Source: JAJCYX01 sp965243825 (lineage in GTDB: Bacteria > Chloroflexota > Dehalococcoidia > Lucifugimonadales > Lucifugimonadaceae). From it: 64,000 nucleotides of DNA. The stretch is taken from assembly GCA_965243825.1 (NCBI GenBank), contig CBDEVT010000001.1, positions 2,728,001 to 2,792,000 of the forward strand, read 5' to 3'. Below, one piece after another: positions 34,829 through 43,734 of this stretch. The notes under the pieces were generated by a model, which worked only from the letters and a program-made list of their open reading frames with translations, did no database searches and was not told where the DNA came from. How positions within the stretch are numbered: the stretch's first letter is position 1; every line of letters begins with the position of its first letter. The position numbers were made by a program, and so were the translations under genes.

Positions 34829-35947
34829 ATGCCGAAAGGCTTAGTTTCAGTTTTCACTCAGGCCGGTACACCGTTTGATCTACGCGAGTACCCGACTCCG
34901 GAGGTTGAGCCAGGTGGCATTCTGATCAAGAACACTGGAGCGATGATCTGCGGCTCGGAACTGCATGGATGGCGTGGTGAAGGTAGGCAGCAGACCGGGA
35001 ATCCGGTTCCAAAAGTGCTTGGGCATGAGTTCACGGGTGTTGTCCACACCCTCGGTGAAGGTATTGACTCGGATTCACTGCGGAGACCACTGAAAGAGGG
35101 AGATCGGGTCGCATTCCCTTTCTTCTTCCCTTGCAACCGTTGTTACTACTGTGTTCGCGGCGAGCACCACGCCTGCCCACATCGATTCCGGCGCAACATG
35201 CAGGGCCTGGAGAAGTACCCATTCTGCGACGGCGGTATGGCTGAGTACTTTTATCTTCAGCCAGGTCACTATGCTTACAAAGTACCCGATGAGCTTCCTG
35301 ATGAGTCGATTCCGCCACTTAACTGCGCTCTTGCGCAGGTGCTCTGGGGACTTGAGCGCGTCCGCGTGCACTTCGGCGATACGGTCGTGATCCAGGGTGC
35401 AGGCGGTCTAGGCATCTACGCCACCGCTGTTGCTCACGATATGGGCGCGTCGCAGGTCATTGTGATCGACGGCCAGCCGAGTAGGCTTGAGATGGCTAAG
35501 AAGAGTGGCGCGTCGAGCGTAATCTCTATGCGTGAGTACCCGACGCCCGAGGCACGGATCGAGCGGGTGATGGAACTGACAGGCGGAATCGGTGCCGACG
35601 TGGTGGTGGAGGTAGTCGGAGTTGCTGCTGCGACACTAGAAGGCATCGAGATGGCCAGGCTGAACGGAAAATATGTTGATATAGGAAACGTTGTACCGGG
35701 CGAGATCACGATGCCAGCGTCCAAAGTGATCGGTAAGCAGCTCAAGTGGTACGGCACAGTTCACTACAACCCCTGGATTATCGAATCAGCTCTGCAGTTC
35801 CTGCGCAGAACTAGAGATACCTATCCGCTGGCAAATATCGCTTCCCATTCGTTCCCACTCGAAAAGATCAACGAAGCGTTTGAGTTCGCAGAGTGGCATG
35901 GTAAGGAAGAGGGAACTTCCGCACAGCGAGTGATGCTGAAGACCTAG
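34829..35947 (+). CDS. Zinc-dependent medium-chain alcohol/polyol dehydrogenase
   Basis: The product has 372 residues. Catalytic zinc ligands are in MICGSELHGW (Cys) and LGHEFTG (His-Glu). The structural zinc site is PCNRCYYCVRGEHHACPH with four cysteines (about 102-117). The cofactor site is GAGGLGIYATAVAHDMGA (about 192-209) followed by VIVIDG, whose Asp suggests NAD preference. Likely substrates are polyols or sugar acids, as in sorbitol, threonine or galactonate-type dehydrogenases. GAAAGGA lies upstream of the ATG, separated by a C6 tract. Confidence 0.9.
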   Translation: MPKGLVSVFTQAGTPFDLREYPTPEVEPGGILIKNTGAMICGSELHGWRGEGRQQTGNPVPKVLGHEFTGVVHTLGEGIDSDSLRRPLKEGDRVAFPFFFPCNRCYYCVRGEHHACPHRFRRNMQGLEKYPFCDGGMAEYFYLQPGHYAYKVPDELPDESIPPLNCALAQVLWGLERVRVHFGDTVVIQGAGGLGIYATAVAHDMGASQVIVIDGQPSRLEMAKKSGASSVISMREYPTPEARIERVMELTGGIGADVVVEVVGVAAATLEGIEMARLNGKYVDIGNVVPGEITMPASKVIGKQLKWYGTVHYNPWIIESALQFLRRTRDTYPLANIASHSFPLEKINEAFEFAEWHGKEEGTSAQRVMLKT

Positions 35948-36015
35948 TATCGATCTGCCGGTCTGGCGCCCAGCTCATAGGGTCCCGGTAAAAGCCCTTG
36001 AGCCAGCAGCAGATG

Positions 36016-37353
36016 TCAGTCCGCCAATCCGACGTCCGGCATAGTTTTCGGTGCGGCTGCGGCAACTGGATCAAGGTCCGATTGGCGATCTCGAAGCTTC
36101 TCCCAATCAGGGATCAGCAGGCGCTTGGTTGGCTCAAGCAGAATGATCGCGGCTGCACCGGCAAGGCTGAAGGCTGCCGATAGCCAGATCGCCCACGTGT
36201 ACGCGCCGGTGATGTCGAAAACCATGCCCGGCAGAACTCCGCCTAGCGCCATACCCAGGCCCGCCCCCAGCAACTGCCATCCATAGGTCGGGCCCATCGG
36301 TACGTGCCCGTAGTACTTGCGATTGATCACAGGGAATACAGTTCCCTCACCACCGTACGGAATGGCCCAAACAACGGCGAAGATGTAGAACTCAACGGCA
36401 GAATCGGCAAAAAGCAAAAGCAGGACGAATGCGCCCTGGCCGAAGAACGACCAGAACATCGTCCCCTTTGCGCCTATGCGGTCCCCCAGAATCGGAGTGA
36501 TGAACCTTGAAAAGATGCTGATTACAGCGATCGTCGTGAGAACTCCTGCTGCAACCGGGAATGAGACCCCCCTGTGCACAGCCAACGGCACGATTCCCAC
36601 AAGAATGACAGCGTGCCCGACGCATCCCAGGAAATGGATGTTGATGAGATTCCAAAACCCGTTAGTTCGGTAGATGGCTCCCTGAAACCTCTTTGAGTTC
36701 TGCTTGTAGTTAATACCCGAAGTCACCAGCTTCGCGTCACCAGACCTCCAGCCGTACGCCTTCCGCCCTGCCTGCTCCGGCGTGTTCTTGAAGAACACGA
36801 GTAGAACTCCCAGCATTACGGTTCCGCCAACACCGATGATGACCATCGTCTGGCTCCAGCCAAAGCCTTCAAGCAAGAGCGCGGTCACCTGGACCATCAA
36901 GGCCGGGCCAAGACTCCACGAAACCATTGCCACACCCATTGCCATTCCCAGATGACGCCTGAACCAGGAGGCGATGGCTGGAACGGCAGGGACGAGGAAT
37001 AGAGCCTGTGCGGTTCCGAAAATGAGCCCGTATGCAACATGGAACTGCCACAGTTCGGAGACCTGTGATGTCCACATCATGCCCGCAAAGAACAGGGCAA
37101 CTCCCAGGAACATCGTGTTTCGGGCGCCGAAACGAGTGGCCATCCAACCAGCGACCGGTGAGAGCAGCGCCGTTGCGATAGACATATAGGCGTACGCCAG
37201 GCCAATTGCGCCAGGACTCCAACCGAAATTCTCTTCGAGTGGGGTCACCAGCACTCCGAAGGCCATGCGAATAGCAGCACCTAGCATCTGCCCTGCTGAC
37301 GCGATGAAAACGATTAGCCATGCATAGTGGCGAATCGTGTGGCCTTCCGGCAT
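36016..37353 (-). CDS. MFS transporter (monocarboxylate/organic-acid type)
   Basis: The product has 445 residues with 12 predicted membrane helices. The motif-A-like loop is AGWMATRFGARN (between helices 2 and 3) and its second copy is ITPILGDRIGAKG. The pattern fits the oxalate/formate antiporter and monocarboxylate porter branch, consistent with uptake of hydroxy or sugar acids used by the surrounding enzymes. The start is uncertain: ATG at 37353 or TTG at 37377, neither with a clear ribosome-binding site. The broken MFS gene at 3676-4968 belongs to the same broad branch. Confidence 0.87.
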   Translation of the reverse strand: MPEGHTIRHYAWLIVFIASAGQMLGAAIRMAFGVLVTPLEENFGWSPGAIGLAYAYMSIATALLSPVAGWMATRFGARNTMFLGVALFFAGMMWTSQVSELWQFHVAYGLIFGTAQALFLVPAVPAIASWFRRHLGMAMGVAMVSWSLGPALMVQVTALLLEGFGWSQTMVIIGVGGTVMLGVLLVFFKNTPEQAGRKAYGWRSGDAKLVTSGINYKQNSKRFQGAIYRTNGFWNLINIHFLGCVGHAVILVGIVPLAVHRGVSFPVAAGVLTTIAVISIFSRFITPILGDRIGAKGTMFWSFFGQGAFVLLLLFADSAVEFYIFAVVWAIPYGGEGTVFPVINRKYYGHVPMGPTYGWQLLGAGLGMALGGVLPGMVFDITGAYTWAIWLSAAFSLAGAAAIILLEPTKRLLIPDWEKLRDRQSDLDPVAAAAPKTMPDVGLAD

Positions 37354-37406
37354 TCGAACGCTGATACGGCTACTCAATGATCAGTGTGTTTCCATGTTCT
37401 GCGCCG

Positions 37407-37676
37407 TCAGTGAATTGGACATACCGCGATGAGCCCGTCCTCCCACCAATCACCTTCGACTTCGTGTCCGGACGCCGCAGCCCTGTCCTCGATGCGACCA
37501 TCTGCGAACCAGGCGCCAAAGAAGATGAGTACGGCCACGGTGAAGATGATGCTACTGGCGAGCAGACCGAGACCGATCCACGGCCGACGTGAATTGAACT
37601 CTTGCCACAACTCATCTTGGACCGGTTCTTTCGAAGCGGCCGATACTGTCGTGTTACTCAAGGACTCTCTGTTCAA
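37407..37676 (-). CDS. Small single-helix membrane protein
   Basis: The product has 89 residues. A polar N-terminus (about 1-30) is followed by one hydrophobic helix (WIGLGLLASSIIFTVAVLIF, about 33-52) and an acidic tail. The start is TTG at 37676 or TTG at 37661. It lies between the MFS transporter and an HpcH/HpaI aldolase on the same strand, 30-54 nt from the transporter. It may accompany the transporter, but there is no family evidence and it could be spurious. Confidence 0.45.
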   Translation of the reverse strand: MNRESLSNTTVSAASKEPVQDELWQEFNSRRPWIGLGLLASSIIFTVAVLIFFGAWFADGRIEDRAAASGHEVEGDWWEDGLIAVCPIH

Positions 37677-37718
37677 GATTCAGTCTCGCTCGCGAACGAT
37701 TTCGCAACGAGTGCCAGC

Positions 37719-38507
37719 TTAAACCTTAGCTTCACCAAACTCCTCTCGGAATTCGGCAAAAATTCTTTGAAGTCCGATGGTGCCAAGGGTCATCGGGCTG
37801 GCGATGTTCATCACCGTATAGCCCTCACTAATCCAACGGCGTGCGTCCTCTGGATCGGCGAACGTCGTCCCTAACGCCTTACTCGTCTTCTTCACCTTTG
37901 CAGCAAGGTCAATCATGATATTTTCGACCTTGCTGGAGTGGACATCGCCTTCCCCGCCGAATGATGCAGAGAGATCGGCAGGTCCAAGAATCAGCAACTC
38001 GAATCCGTCGAGGGCCAGGGTGTCATCGATCTTCTCCCACGCCTCGGCGCTTTCCATTTGAAGGGCGAGGACTGTCTCGTCGTTGGCTTTCGTGACGATC
38101 TCATGAGCAGTCAGTCCCAGGTAGCTGGCGAAGAATGGAGCGATGCCACGTGAACCCATCGGAGGATACTTAGCAGCATCTATAGCTGCCGCCGCCTCTC
38201 CTGGATTGTCGACCTGCGGGATCATCACTCCAACGGTACCGGCGTCATAAGCCTTCTTGATCATCCCGGGGTCGTTCCAGGGGATCCGCAAGATTGGAGC
38301 CACTCCAGCAAGACGTGCTTGAACTAGGGTCGGATAGACCGTCTCGAGGCTCCACGGTGAGTGCTCAATATCAATCCATGACCAGTCGCAGCCAGTTGCA
38401 TACGTTTGAGCGGCAATGTGTGTCATCGGTGCCGGAAGTGATGTACCCAGTACGGCTTTTCCGGTCGCCATCTTCTGACGGAAGTTGCTCGGGTAGACGC
38501 TAGTCAT
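37719..38507 (-). CDS. HpcH/HpaI-family 2-keto-3-deoxy acid aldolase
   Basis: The product has 262 residues, the normal length. It has WIDIEHSPWS (catalytic Glu-His), APILRIPWND (catalytic Arg), GVMIPQVDNPGEA, KYPPMGSRG, LALQMESAEA (metal Glu) and LILGPADLSASFG (metal Asp). This is the canonical class II pyruvate aldolase set. It cleaves 2-keto-3-deoxy sugar acids or 4-hydroxy-2-oxo acids to pyruvate and an aldehyde. AGGAAAG precedes the ATG at 38507; the longer frame to 38618 is not needed. It leads the small-protein and MFS genes, so substrate uptake and cleavage may be co-expressed. Confidence 0.9.
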   Translation of the reverse strand: MTSVYPSNFRQKMATGKAVLGTSLPAPMTHIAAQTYATGCDWSWIDIEHSPWSLETVYPTLVQARLAGVAPILRIPWNDPGMIKKAYDAGTVGVMIPQVDNPGEAAAAIDAAKYPPMGSRGIAPFFASYLGLTAHEIVTKANDETVLALQMESAEAWEKIDDTLALDGFELLILGPADLSASFGGEGDVHSSKVENIMIDLAAKVKKTSKALGTTFADPEDARRWISEGYTVMNIASPMTLGTIGLQRIFAEFREEFGEAKV

Positions 38508-38675
38508 CTTTCCTGTGCCTTTCGAGATGGGGTTGAGCGCAACCACCGGTATAAGGTCTAGCGTGAATGGCCGAATAGTACGTCGGAGGAGTGGTCGGGG
38601 CAATCGACGCACTTGCACGCGATTCGACCATGTCCGGGTTTTCTCTGTATTGAAGAATTACTGATGCGCCGGAAC

Positions 38676-40127
38676 TCAGCTTACTTGTCTCATCCTCGGA
38701 GCCGGCCTGAGAGACGCTTCAGGGAGAGTAAAGGTCATCTCGGTTCCGCGGCCTGGCCGACTTGAAACACTGATATCACCTCCGTGGAACTCAACTATCC
38801 TTTTGCAGAGGTAAAGGCCGATGCCGTTACCGGGCGTCGCAGAGGCGGAGGCAGTTTCGGTTCTGTAGAACATGGTGAACAGGTTCCTCTGCTCTCGCTC
38901 TGACATCCCAACTCCCTTATCCGCGACGGTCAGATGTACCGCTCCGTCTGCGAAACTCGTTTGAAGGGCGATTGTTGAGCCTCTATCCGAGTACTTCGAC
39001 GCATTACTGAGCAGGTTCATTAGCACCTGTGTCACCCTACCCCTGTCAGCGGTCACCTGGACTCCAGCAGTATCCGTTTTGAGAACGAAGTCCTGGCTCT
39101 TCTCAGCGAATATCAGTTCAAAGCCATCCGATACCTCTTTAAGCAGCGGATCGAGTTCGAACTCAACTTTAGTCAGTGTCATCTCGCCAGCTTCGAGACG
39201 AGTCAAATCTAGAAGATCGCCTATCAGCCGGTTCAGATGACTGCCGTTGCGGGAGATTGACCGTAGTTGGGCTCTCTGCTTCTCCGTCATCGAATCATTG
39301 AGACTCTTGTCCAACACTTCAGCAAAACCGAGGATCACCGTGAGTGGTGTCCTCAATTCATGGGAAACCCCTGAGATGAACTCATTCTTGGCGTCAGCCA
39401 GTTCTTGCAGCGATCTAGTGCGTTCGGCAGTTCGTTCGACCTCGATCGTCTGTTCACGCAGCGCATGAGTGATCCACATACCCACGATCGCCGCTAGTCC
39501 AATGAAGATAATCCGAAGTGGTATCTGCTCCACTTCGTAGCTCAGTGGGTGGAAGAAGTGGTTCAGAGACCAACCGATCCAGACCAACCAAAGAGTGACG
39601 TACGGGATGCCAAGTACGAAACCGAGCCTTGCCGCCCAGAGCGTCAGGATAGGAAAAAGGGCCAGGTATATATCGTTTGAGCCGAGCGATCCTCTGAGAA
39701 GCCAGACTGAACCCGTCCAAGCAGTAAAGATAGCGATGTTGTCCATGATGAATCCGGAGATAAAGACGGTTCCCGCCTTACCCCTTCTCAAGAGCATGAA
39801 CAGCACCACGTTGCCTACGAGCGCGACTCCGCTCGCTACATATATGAACTCACCAGGACCGTCTGATCCCCAGGCTGAGTAAGTGGCTCCGAGAACGGTG
39901 AGAGCGATCGCAAACCTTGCAATGAGCCAGAGTCGTTCAAGCGATGCTGTGGCACGGATGTTTGTCGATAGTTCTACGTTTGCCTGATGCGCAATCCGAT
40001 CCCGGAATCTCTTCACGAAGTTCTTAGAAGCGCGTGGTTCTTTCCGAAGCTCATCGGTCTCATTTGCACCTGGGTGTCGGGAAGTGACTGCTTGCTCAGG
40101 TACATCGACGATTTGCGGATTGACCAT
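38676..40127 (-). CDS. Orphan membrane sensor histidine kinase
   Basis: The product has 483 residues. Residues 1-65 are polar, about 66-225 hold roughly six membrane helices, and a short coiled linker leads to HisKA with the phospho-acceptor His in SGVSHELRTPLTVILG (about 257). The ATPase domain shows the N box in NLLSNASKYS, G1 in ADKGVGMSE and G2 in GNGIGLYLCKR. No extracytoplasmic sensor domain is visible, so it may sense the membrane or an intramembrane signal. No response regulator gene is adjacent. Confidence 0.9.
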   Translation of the reverse strand: MVNPQIVDVPEQAVTSRHPGANETDELRKEPRASKNFVKRFRDRIAHQANVELSTNIRATASLERLWLIARFAIALTVLGATYSAWGSDGPGEFIYVASGVALVGNVVLFMLLRRGKAGTVFISGFIMDNIAIFTAWTGSVWLLRGSLGSNDIYLALFPILTLWAARLGFVLGIPYVTLWLVWIGWSLNHFFHPLSYEVEQIPLRIIFIGLAAIVGMWITHALREQTIEVERTAERTRSLQELADAKNEFISGVSHELRTPLTVILGFAEVLDKSLNDSMTEKQRAQLRSISRNGSHLNRLIGDLLDLTRLEAGEMTLTKVEFELDPLLKEVSDGFELIFAEKSQDFVLKTDTAGVQVTADRGRVTQVLMNLLSNASKYSDRGSTIALQTSFADGAVHLTVADKGVGMSEREQRNLFTMFYRTETASASATPGNGIGLYLCKRIVEFHGGDISVSSRPGRGTEMTFTLPEASLRPAPRMRQVS

Positions 40128-40367
40128 TCCTAGAACGGTACGAGAGGTCTGTGGAAGCCGATAGAGCCCTCGCTTCTACGTTCGTAGTACCGTCGGGCTG
40201 ATCAGGCCAGTCGATGATACTCGATAACAGTTTGTTTCCAGTTGCGAACGAGTACTTCGAGGAGGTAAGTGATTCCCGAGGTTTGAACTGTGACTTCAGA
40301 GGCGATTTAATCGTGATTTAGCCATCCGGTTTACCCGACTCACGGTGAGAGCAGATCAAACGATGCT

Positions 40368-41834
40368 TTAAGGATTAACAAACCTGTAAATACCAGGTGA
40401 GTAGGTCAATACGTAAACCTCACCGTCCAGGGTCTGTCCGAATGCTGGGATCTGGTGGGATGTGTCCGCCAGGACAGCCTGCTCAATTAGTTGGCCGTCG
40501 GAGTGTCGCAACGCCCAAACAATTCCTGAGCAGAAGTCAGCATAGATGTAAGCATTCTGCAGTGACGGAAGGCGACCATGTTTAAAGACATAGCCTCCCG
40601 AGACGCTGCACCCGAAAGCATGGCTGTAAGACACCACCGGATCGATCAGGTCAGCACGTTCACAGCCAGATGATGGGTTGAAGCACTCTTCCCCCTCTTT
40701 TAGCCGCCAGCCGTAATTTCCGCCTCGGACGATCAGGTCGATCTCCTCGACTCTATTCTGTCCCACGTCTCCAGCCCACAGATCACCGGTCTCCTGATCA
40801 AATGTGATTCGCCAGGGATTGCGGAGGCCATACGCCCAGATTTCAGGCGCTGCACCGCTCTGTCCTACAAGCGGATTATCTTCAGGAACAACGTAGGGCT
40901 GGCCGGGTGAATCGACATCGATCCTCAAGATAGAACCTAGAACGTTAGATATGTCCTGGGCATTGTTGGACCTGTCACCCGAACCCCCGCCGTCTCCAAC
41001 CGATATGTAGAGGTAATCATCCGGGCCGAACACGAGCATCCCGCCGTTGTGATTGCTCTGTGGCTGCGTAATCTCCATGATCGTGCGCTCAGAAGTTGTA
41101 TCGACCGTCCCGTCAGAAAGAAACAGGAACTCAGATATGACCGATCTCCTGGGATTCGTCGCCGAGTAGTAAACAAACAGGCGGTTGTTTGTTGCGAACT
41201 CGGGATGCAATGCAAATCCGAGCAGTCCTTCTTCATTCGCTCTGCCGGTCACACGTTGACGAATGTCCAGAACAACTCGCTGCGTTCCGTCAGCGTCCGT
41301 CGGCGCACCCGTAATCTCGACTAACCTACCCGACTGTTCCGAGACGAAGATGCGACCGCTTCCGTCAGGCGCTTCCGCGAAATGCGTAGGTCTTGCCGGT
41401 GAGTACCAGCTGAACACTCGCTCCAGATTCATCGGCTGAAGTGGAGCAGTTTCAGGGCCGGTCGTGGGACTCACCGGTGGGGTACTAGTTGCATGCGGCG
41501 TCGGGATTTCTGGAGTCAGGACGTCTGGGGTTTCGGTCGGTGATGAATTCCGAGCCGTCGCCGTAGGTTCAATCGGAGCATTTGGACTTTGAGTAGCAGT
41601 AGCTGGTGGCGTCAAGCTCGGAGCACCAGTAGGGTCGATTACGGTCGGAGTTGGTACTTGCGTATGGGCCGGTGATGGAGTCGTTAGTTGTGTTGGAGCG
41701 GGCGTCCCGGGGCGAATTCCCGAGCCGTTTTCGACGTTGTTGCCAGGATCACAGGCAATGAGTCCGACAAAAGCAATAGCAAAGGACGCAGCCAGAACTA
41801 TCCTACGTAAAACAGCAGTCGTCATCGATTGCAC
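40368..41834 (-). CDS. PQQ-type glucose/sorbosone dehydrogenase, lipoprotein
   Basis: The product has 488 residues. The signal peptide ends in the lipobox GLIAC with Cys28. Residues about 40-135 are an extended Thr/Pro/Ser-rich spacer. The catalytic six-bladed propeller (about 140-488) has EQSGRLVEI, GLLGFALHPEFA, NHNGGMLVFGPDDYLYISVGDGG (metal and cofactor loop), IWAYGLRNPWR and GDVGQNRVEEID, the signature set of soluble quinoprotein sugar dehydrogenases. It should oxidise sugars outside the membrane and pass electrons to the respiratory chain. The GTG at 41834 is chosen for GAGG five bases upstream; the ATG at 41825 is possible. Confidence 0.88.
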   Translation of the reverse strand: MQSMTTAVLRRIVLAASFAIAFVGLIACDPGNNVENGSGIRPGTPAPTQLTTPSPAHTQVPTPTVIDPTGAPSLTPPATATQSPNAPIEPTATARNSSPTETPDVLTPEIPTPHATSTPPVSPTTGPETAPLQPMNLERVFSWYSPARPTHFAEAPDGSGRIFVSEQSGRLVEITGAPTDADGTQRVVLDIRQRVTGRANEEGLLGFALHPEFATNNRLFVYYSATNPRRSVISEFLFLSDGTVDTTSERTIMEITQPQSNHNGGMLVFGPDDYLYISVGDGGGSGDRSNNAQDISNVLGSILRIDVDSPGQPYVVPEDNPLVGQSGAAPEIWAYGLRNPWRITFDQETGDLWAGDVGQNRVEEIDLIVRGGNYGWRLKEGEECFNPSSGCERADLIDPVVSYSHAFGCSVSGGYVFKHGRLPSLQNAYIYADFCSGIVWALRHSDGQLIEQAVLADTSHQIPAFGQTLDGEVYVLTYSPGIYRFVNP

Positions 41835-41949
41835 ACTTTCCTCATAGGTCGATCCAGGATCCGAAACATACTCAGTAGTTTGGACGTATTCTTCGTTCAG
41901 ATGAAGAACTAAAGCATGTACTTATCCGCATACGAGATTGAGGGACAGA

Positions 41950-42264
41950 ATGATTCTTGCTTCCAGTGAAAACATCGAAGGACGAGAGATCGAGAAGACC
42001 CTGGGGTTAGTACGCGGGAACGCAGTGAGAGCAAGGGGAATCGGCTTCGACATACTCGCCGGGATCCGCAACATCTTTGGTGGAGACATACCGGAGTATT
42101 CGAACCTCATTACTCGCACCAGGGATCAGGCGACGGACCGCATGGTAGAAGCCGCCAGCGAGGCAGGAGCAGATGCGATAGTGAGTGTGCGGTACACAAC
42201 CTCGATGGTGACCGGAGGCGTATCCGAAATCCTTGCATTTGGTACTGCAGTTAAGTTGAAGTAA
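41950..42264 (+). CDS. YbjQ/UPF0145 family protein
   Basis: The product has 104 residues. It has the family pattern: ENIEGREIEKTLGLVRGNAVRAR, followed by GIRNIFGGDIPEYS and ADAIVSVRYTTSM. YbjQ proteins form pentamer-like rings and have been annotated as heavy-metal-binding, although the role is unproven. GAGGGA lies just upstream of the ATG at 41950; the frame extends to 41938 but that start overlaps the ribosome-binding site. Confidence 0.92.
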   Translation: MILASSENIEGREIEKTLGLVRGNAVRARGIGFDILAGIRNIFGGDIPEYSNLITRTRDQATDRMVEAASEAGADAIVSVRYTTSMVTGGVSEILAFGTAVKLK

Positions 42265-42364
42265 TGACCAGGACCATTGGCCTCGAGAACCGCCGTTTGG
42301 GGTAAACGTGGCTTCGGGTATTTCGTCTTAGTCACAGAATTAACTGGCAGAAAGCAGAGGCTGT

Positions 42365-42955
42365 GTGTACCGATTGATCGGCTGGCGAGCGACGATGACT
42401 TTGGTGGTTGGAGCGTTGAGCGTATTTGCGGTCGCATGTGGAAGCTCGGAACCCGACTTTGATCCGGCAGAATTCGACCCGTTTACCACTGTGCCTGTTG
42501 AGCTAGATGTTCGAAGTCCCCATTTTCAGCAGGGAGAGAGCATCCCGATCAGGTTTACCTGTGATGGTGAAGATGAGGCACCGTTAATCAGCTGGCGACG
42601 GCCGCCAGATGGTACGAGGGCGGTGGTGTTCGTGATGGACGATCCGGACGCACCAGGTGGAATATTCGCTCACTGGGTGGCGTTCAATCTCGACCCCACG
42701 GACAACTCGACGGGTAGCCTCATCGCCGGCGATGCGTCCGAAACCGCCGTCGAGGGCCTGAACGACTTCGGTGCGAATGGGTACGGTGGCCCATGCCCTC
42801 CTCCTGGCGAGGCTCACGAGTACCGCTTTAGCGTCTTTGCCTTGATTGCGCCTCTTGCTCTCGGAGAGCAGGCTACAGCACCAGAAGTTCTTGCCGCGAT
42901 GCGCGGGTCCGTGATCGGTCACGGCATTATGAGTGCCGAGTACTCCCGTCAATAG
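42365..42955 (+). CDS. YbhB/YbcL-type PEBP-family lipoprotein
   Basis: The product has 196 residues. The signal ends with the lipobox FAVAC, Cys25. The mature part has the phosphatidylethanolamine-binding-protein pattern: IPIRFTCDGEDEAPLISW, VFVMDDPDAPGGIFAHWV (the DPDAP and HW residues of the ligand pocket) and GPCPPPGEAHEYRFSVFAL. Bacterial members are of uncertain function; the ligand is presumably a small anion or lipid head group. The GTG at 42365 has AGAGG four bases upstream. Confidence 0.88.
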   Translation: MYRLIGWRATMTLVVGALSVFAVACGSSEPDFDPAEFDPFTTVPVELDVRSPHFQQGESIPIRFTCDGEDEAPLISWRRPPDGTRAVVFVMDDPDAPGGIFAHWVAFNLDPTDNSTGSLIAGDASETAVEGLNDFGANGYGGPCPPPGEAHEYRFSVFALIAPLALGEQATAPEVLAAMRGSVIGHGIMSAEYSRQ

Positions 42956-43112
42956 GCCCCGCTTCACCGGGCACCTGTCCCGCAGTGCCAATGTGTGCCA
43001 GCACGGCAGTTTTTGAGTCGATCGAATAGTTAGCATCTGCATGCGCGACTCTGGGTTGCAATGAATGCTGCGACTCAAGTGGTACTCGACATTAGTTTCT
43101 TGGAGACAACAG

Positions 43113-43559
43113 ATGTTCGGTCGACGGTTTCTTCTCGTTCTATCACTGGCAGCACTTGCAATCGCGATCGCCTGTAGTTCCAGCAAGGAGATTCCTGAAG
43201 CGACGACGGTGGAATCGCTTGGTCGGGCTCTTGAATCAGCAGGTATGCGAGTCGACGGCCCGAATGAGAATGACCTGCTGTCCGCAAACTACTTCTCAGT
43301 TCCAGGGGCTCAATACACGGCGAGCGGCGAGACTGTCTTCGTCTACGAGTTCGAGACAGAATCGGAGATGGCATCCCAGCGGGACCTGGTCTCTCCAGAT
43401 GGTTGGGGAATCGGTCTCAAGTACATCCAGTGGACTGTAGCGCCAAGTTACTACCAGAACGGAAACTTAATCGTGATCTATGACGGCGATAAATCGCTGG
43501 TCATGGACACACTGGTAGCCGCTATGGGTGAGCCGTTTGCTCAGACCGAGCCTGCCTAG
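43113..43559 (+). CDS. Small lipoprotein of unknown function
   Basis: The product has 148 residues. The signal peptide FLLVLSLAALAIAIAC ends at Cys21. The mature domain (about 125 residues) has an alpha/beta pattern: ESLGRALESAGMRVDG, AQYTASGETVFVYEFETESEM, and NLIVIYDGDKSLVMDTLVAAMG. Such small lipoproteins often occur in Chloroflexota, but I cannot name this family. GGAG lies about 9 nt before the ATG at 43113. Confidence 0.7.
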   Translation: MFGRRFLLVLSLAALAIAIACSSSKEIPEATTVESLGRALESAGMRVDGPNENDLLSANYFSVPGAQYTASGETVFVYEFETESEMASQRDLVSPDGWGIGLKYIQWTVAPSYYQNGNLIVIYDGDKSLVMDTLVAAMGEPFAQTEPA

Positions 43560-43734
43560 GCTGTCGCACGGCGTTGCTCACTCGCTGATCAGGGCAATCT
43601 CTCAAACTTCACATCAGCGAGATCAGGTCATTGATTTCGCCGGCTGTGTCTTCATCGCGTACGACCGTGCGGGAACGCTGTATTCTGTCGCCATCATCGA
43701 GACCTGATACGTCTGACAACGACCGCGACAGTTA

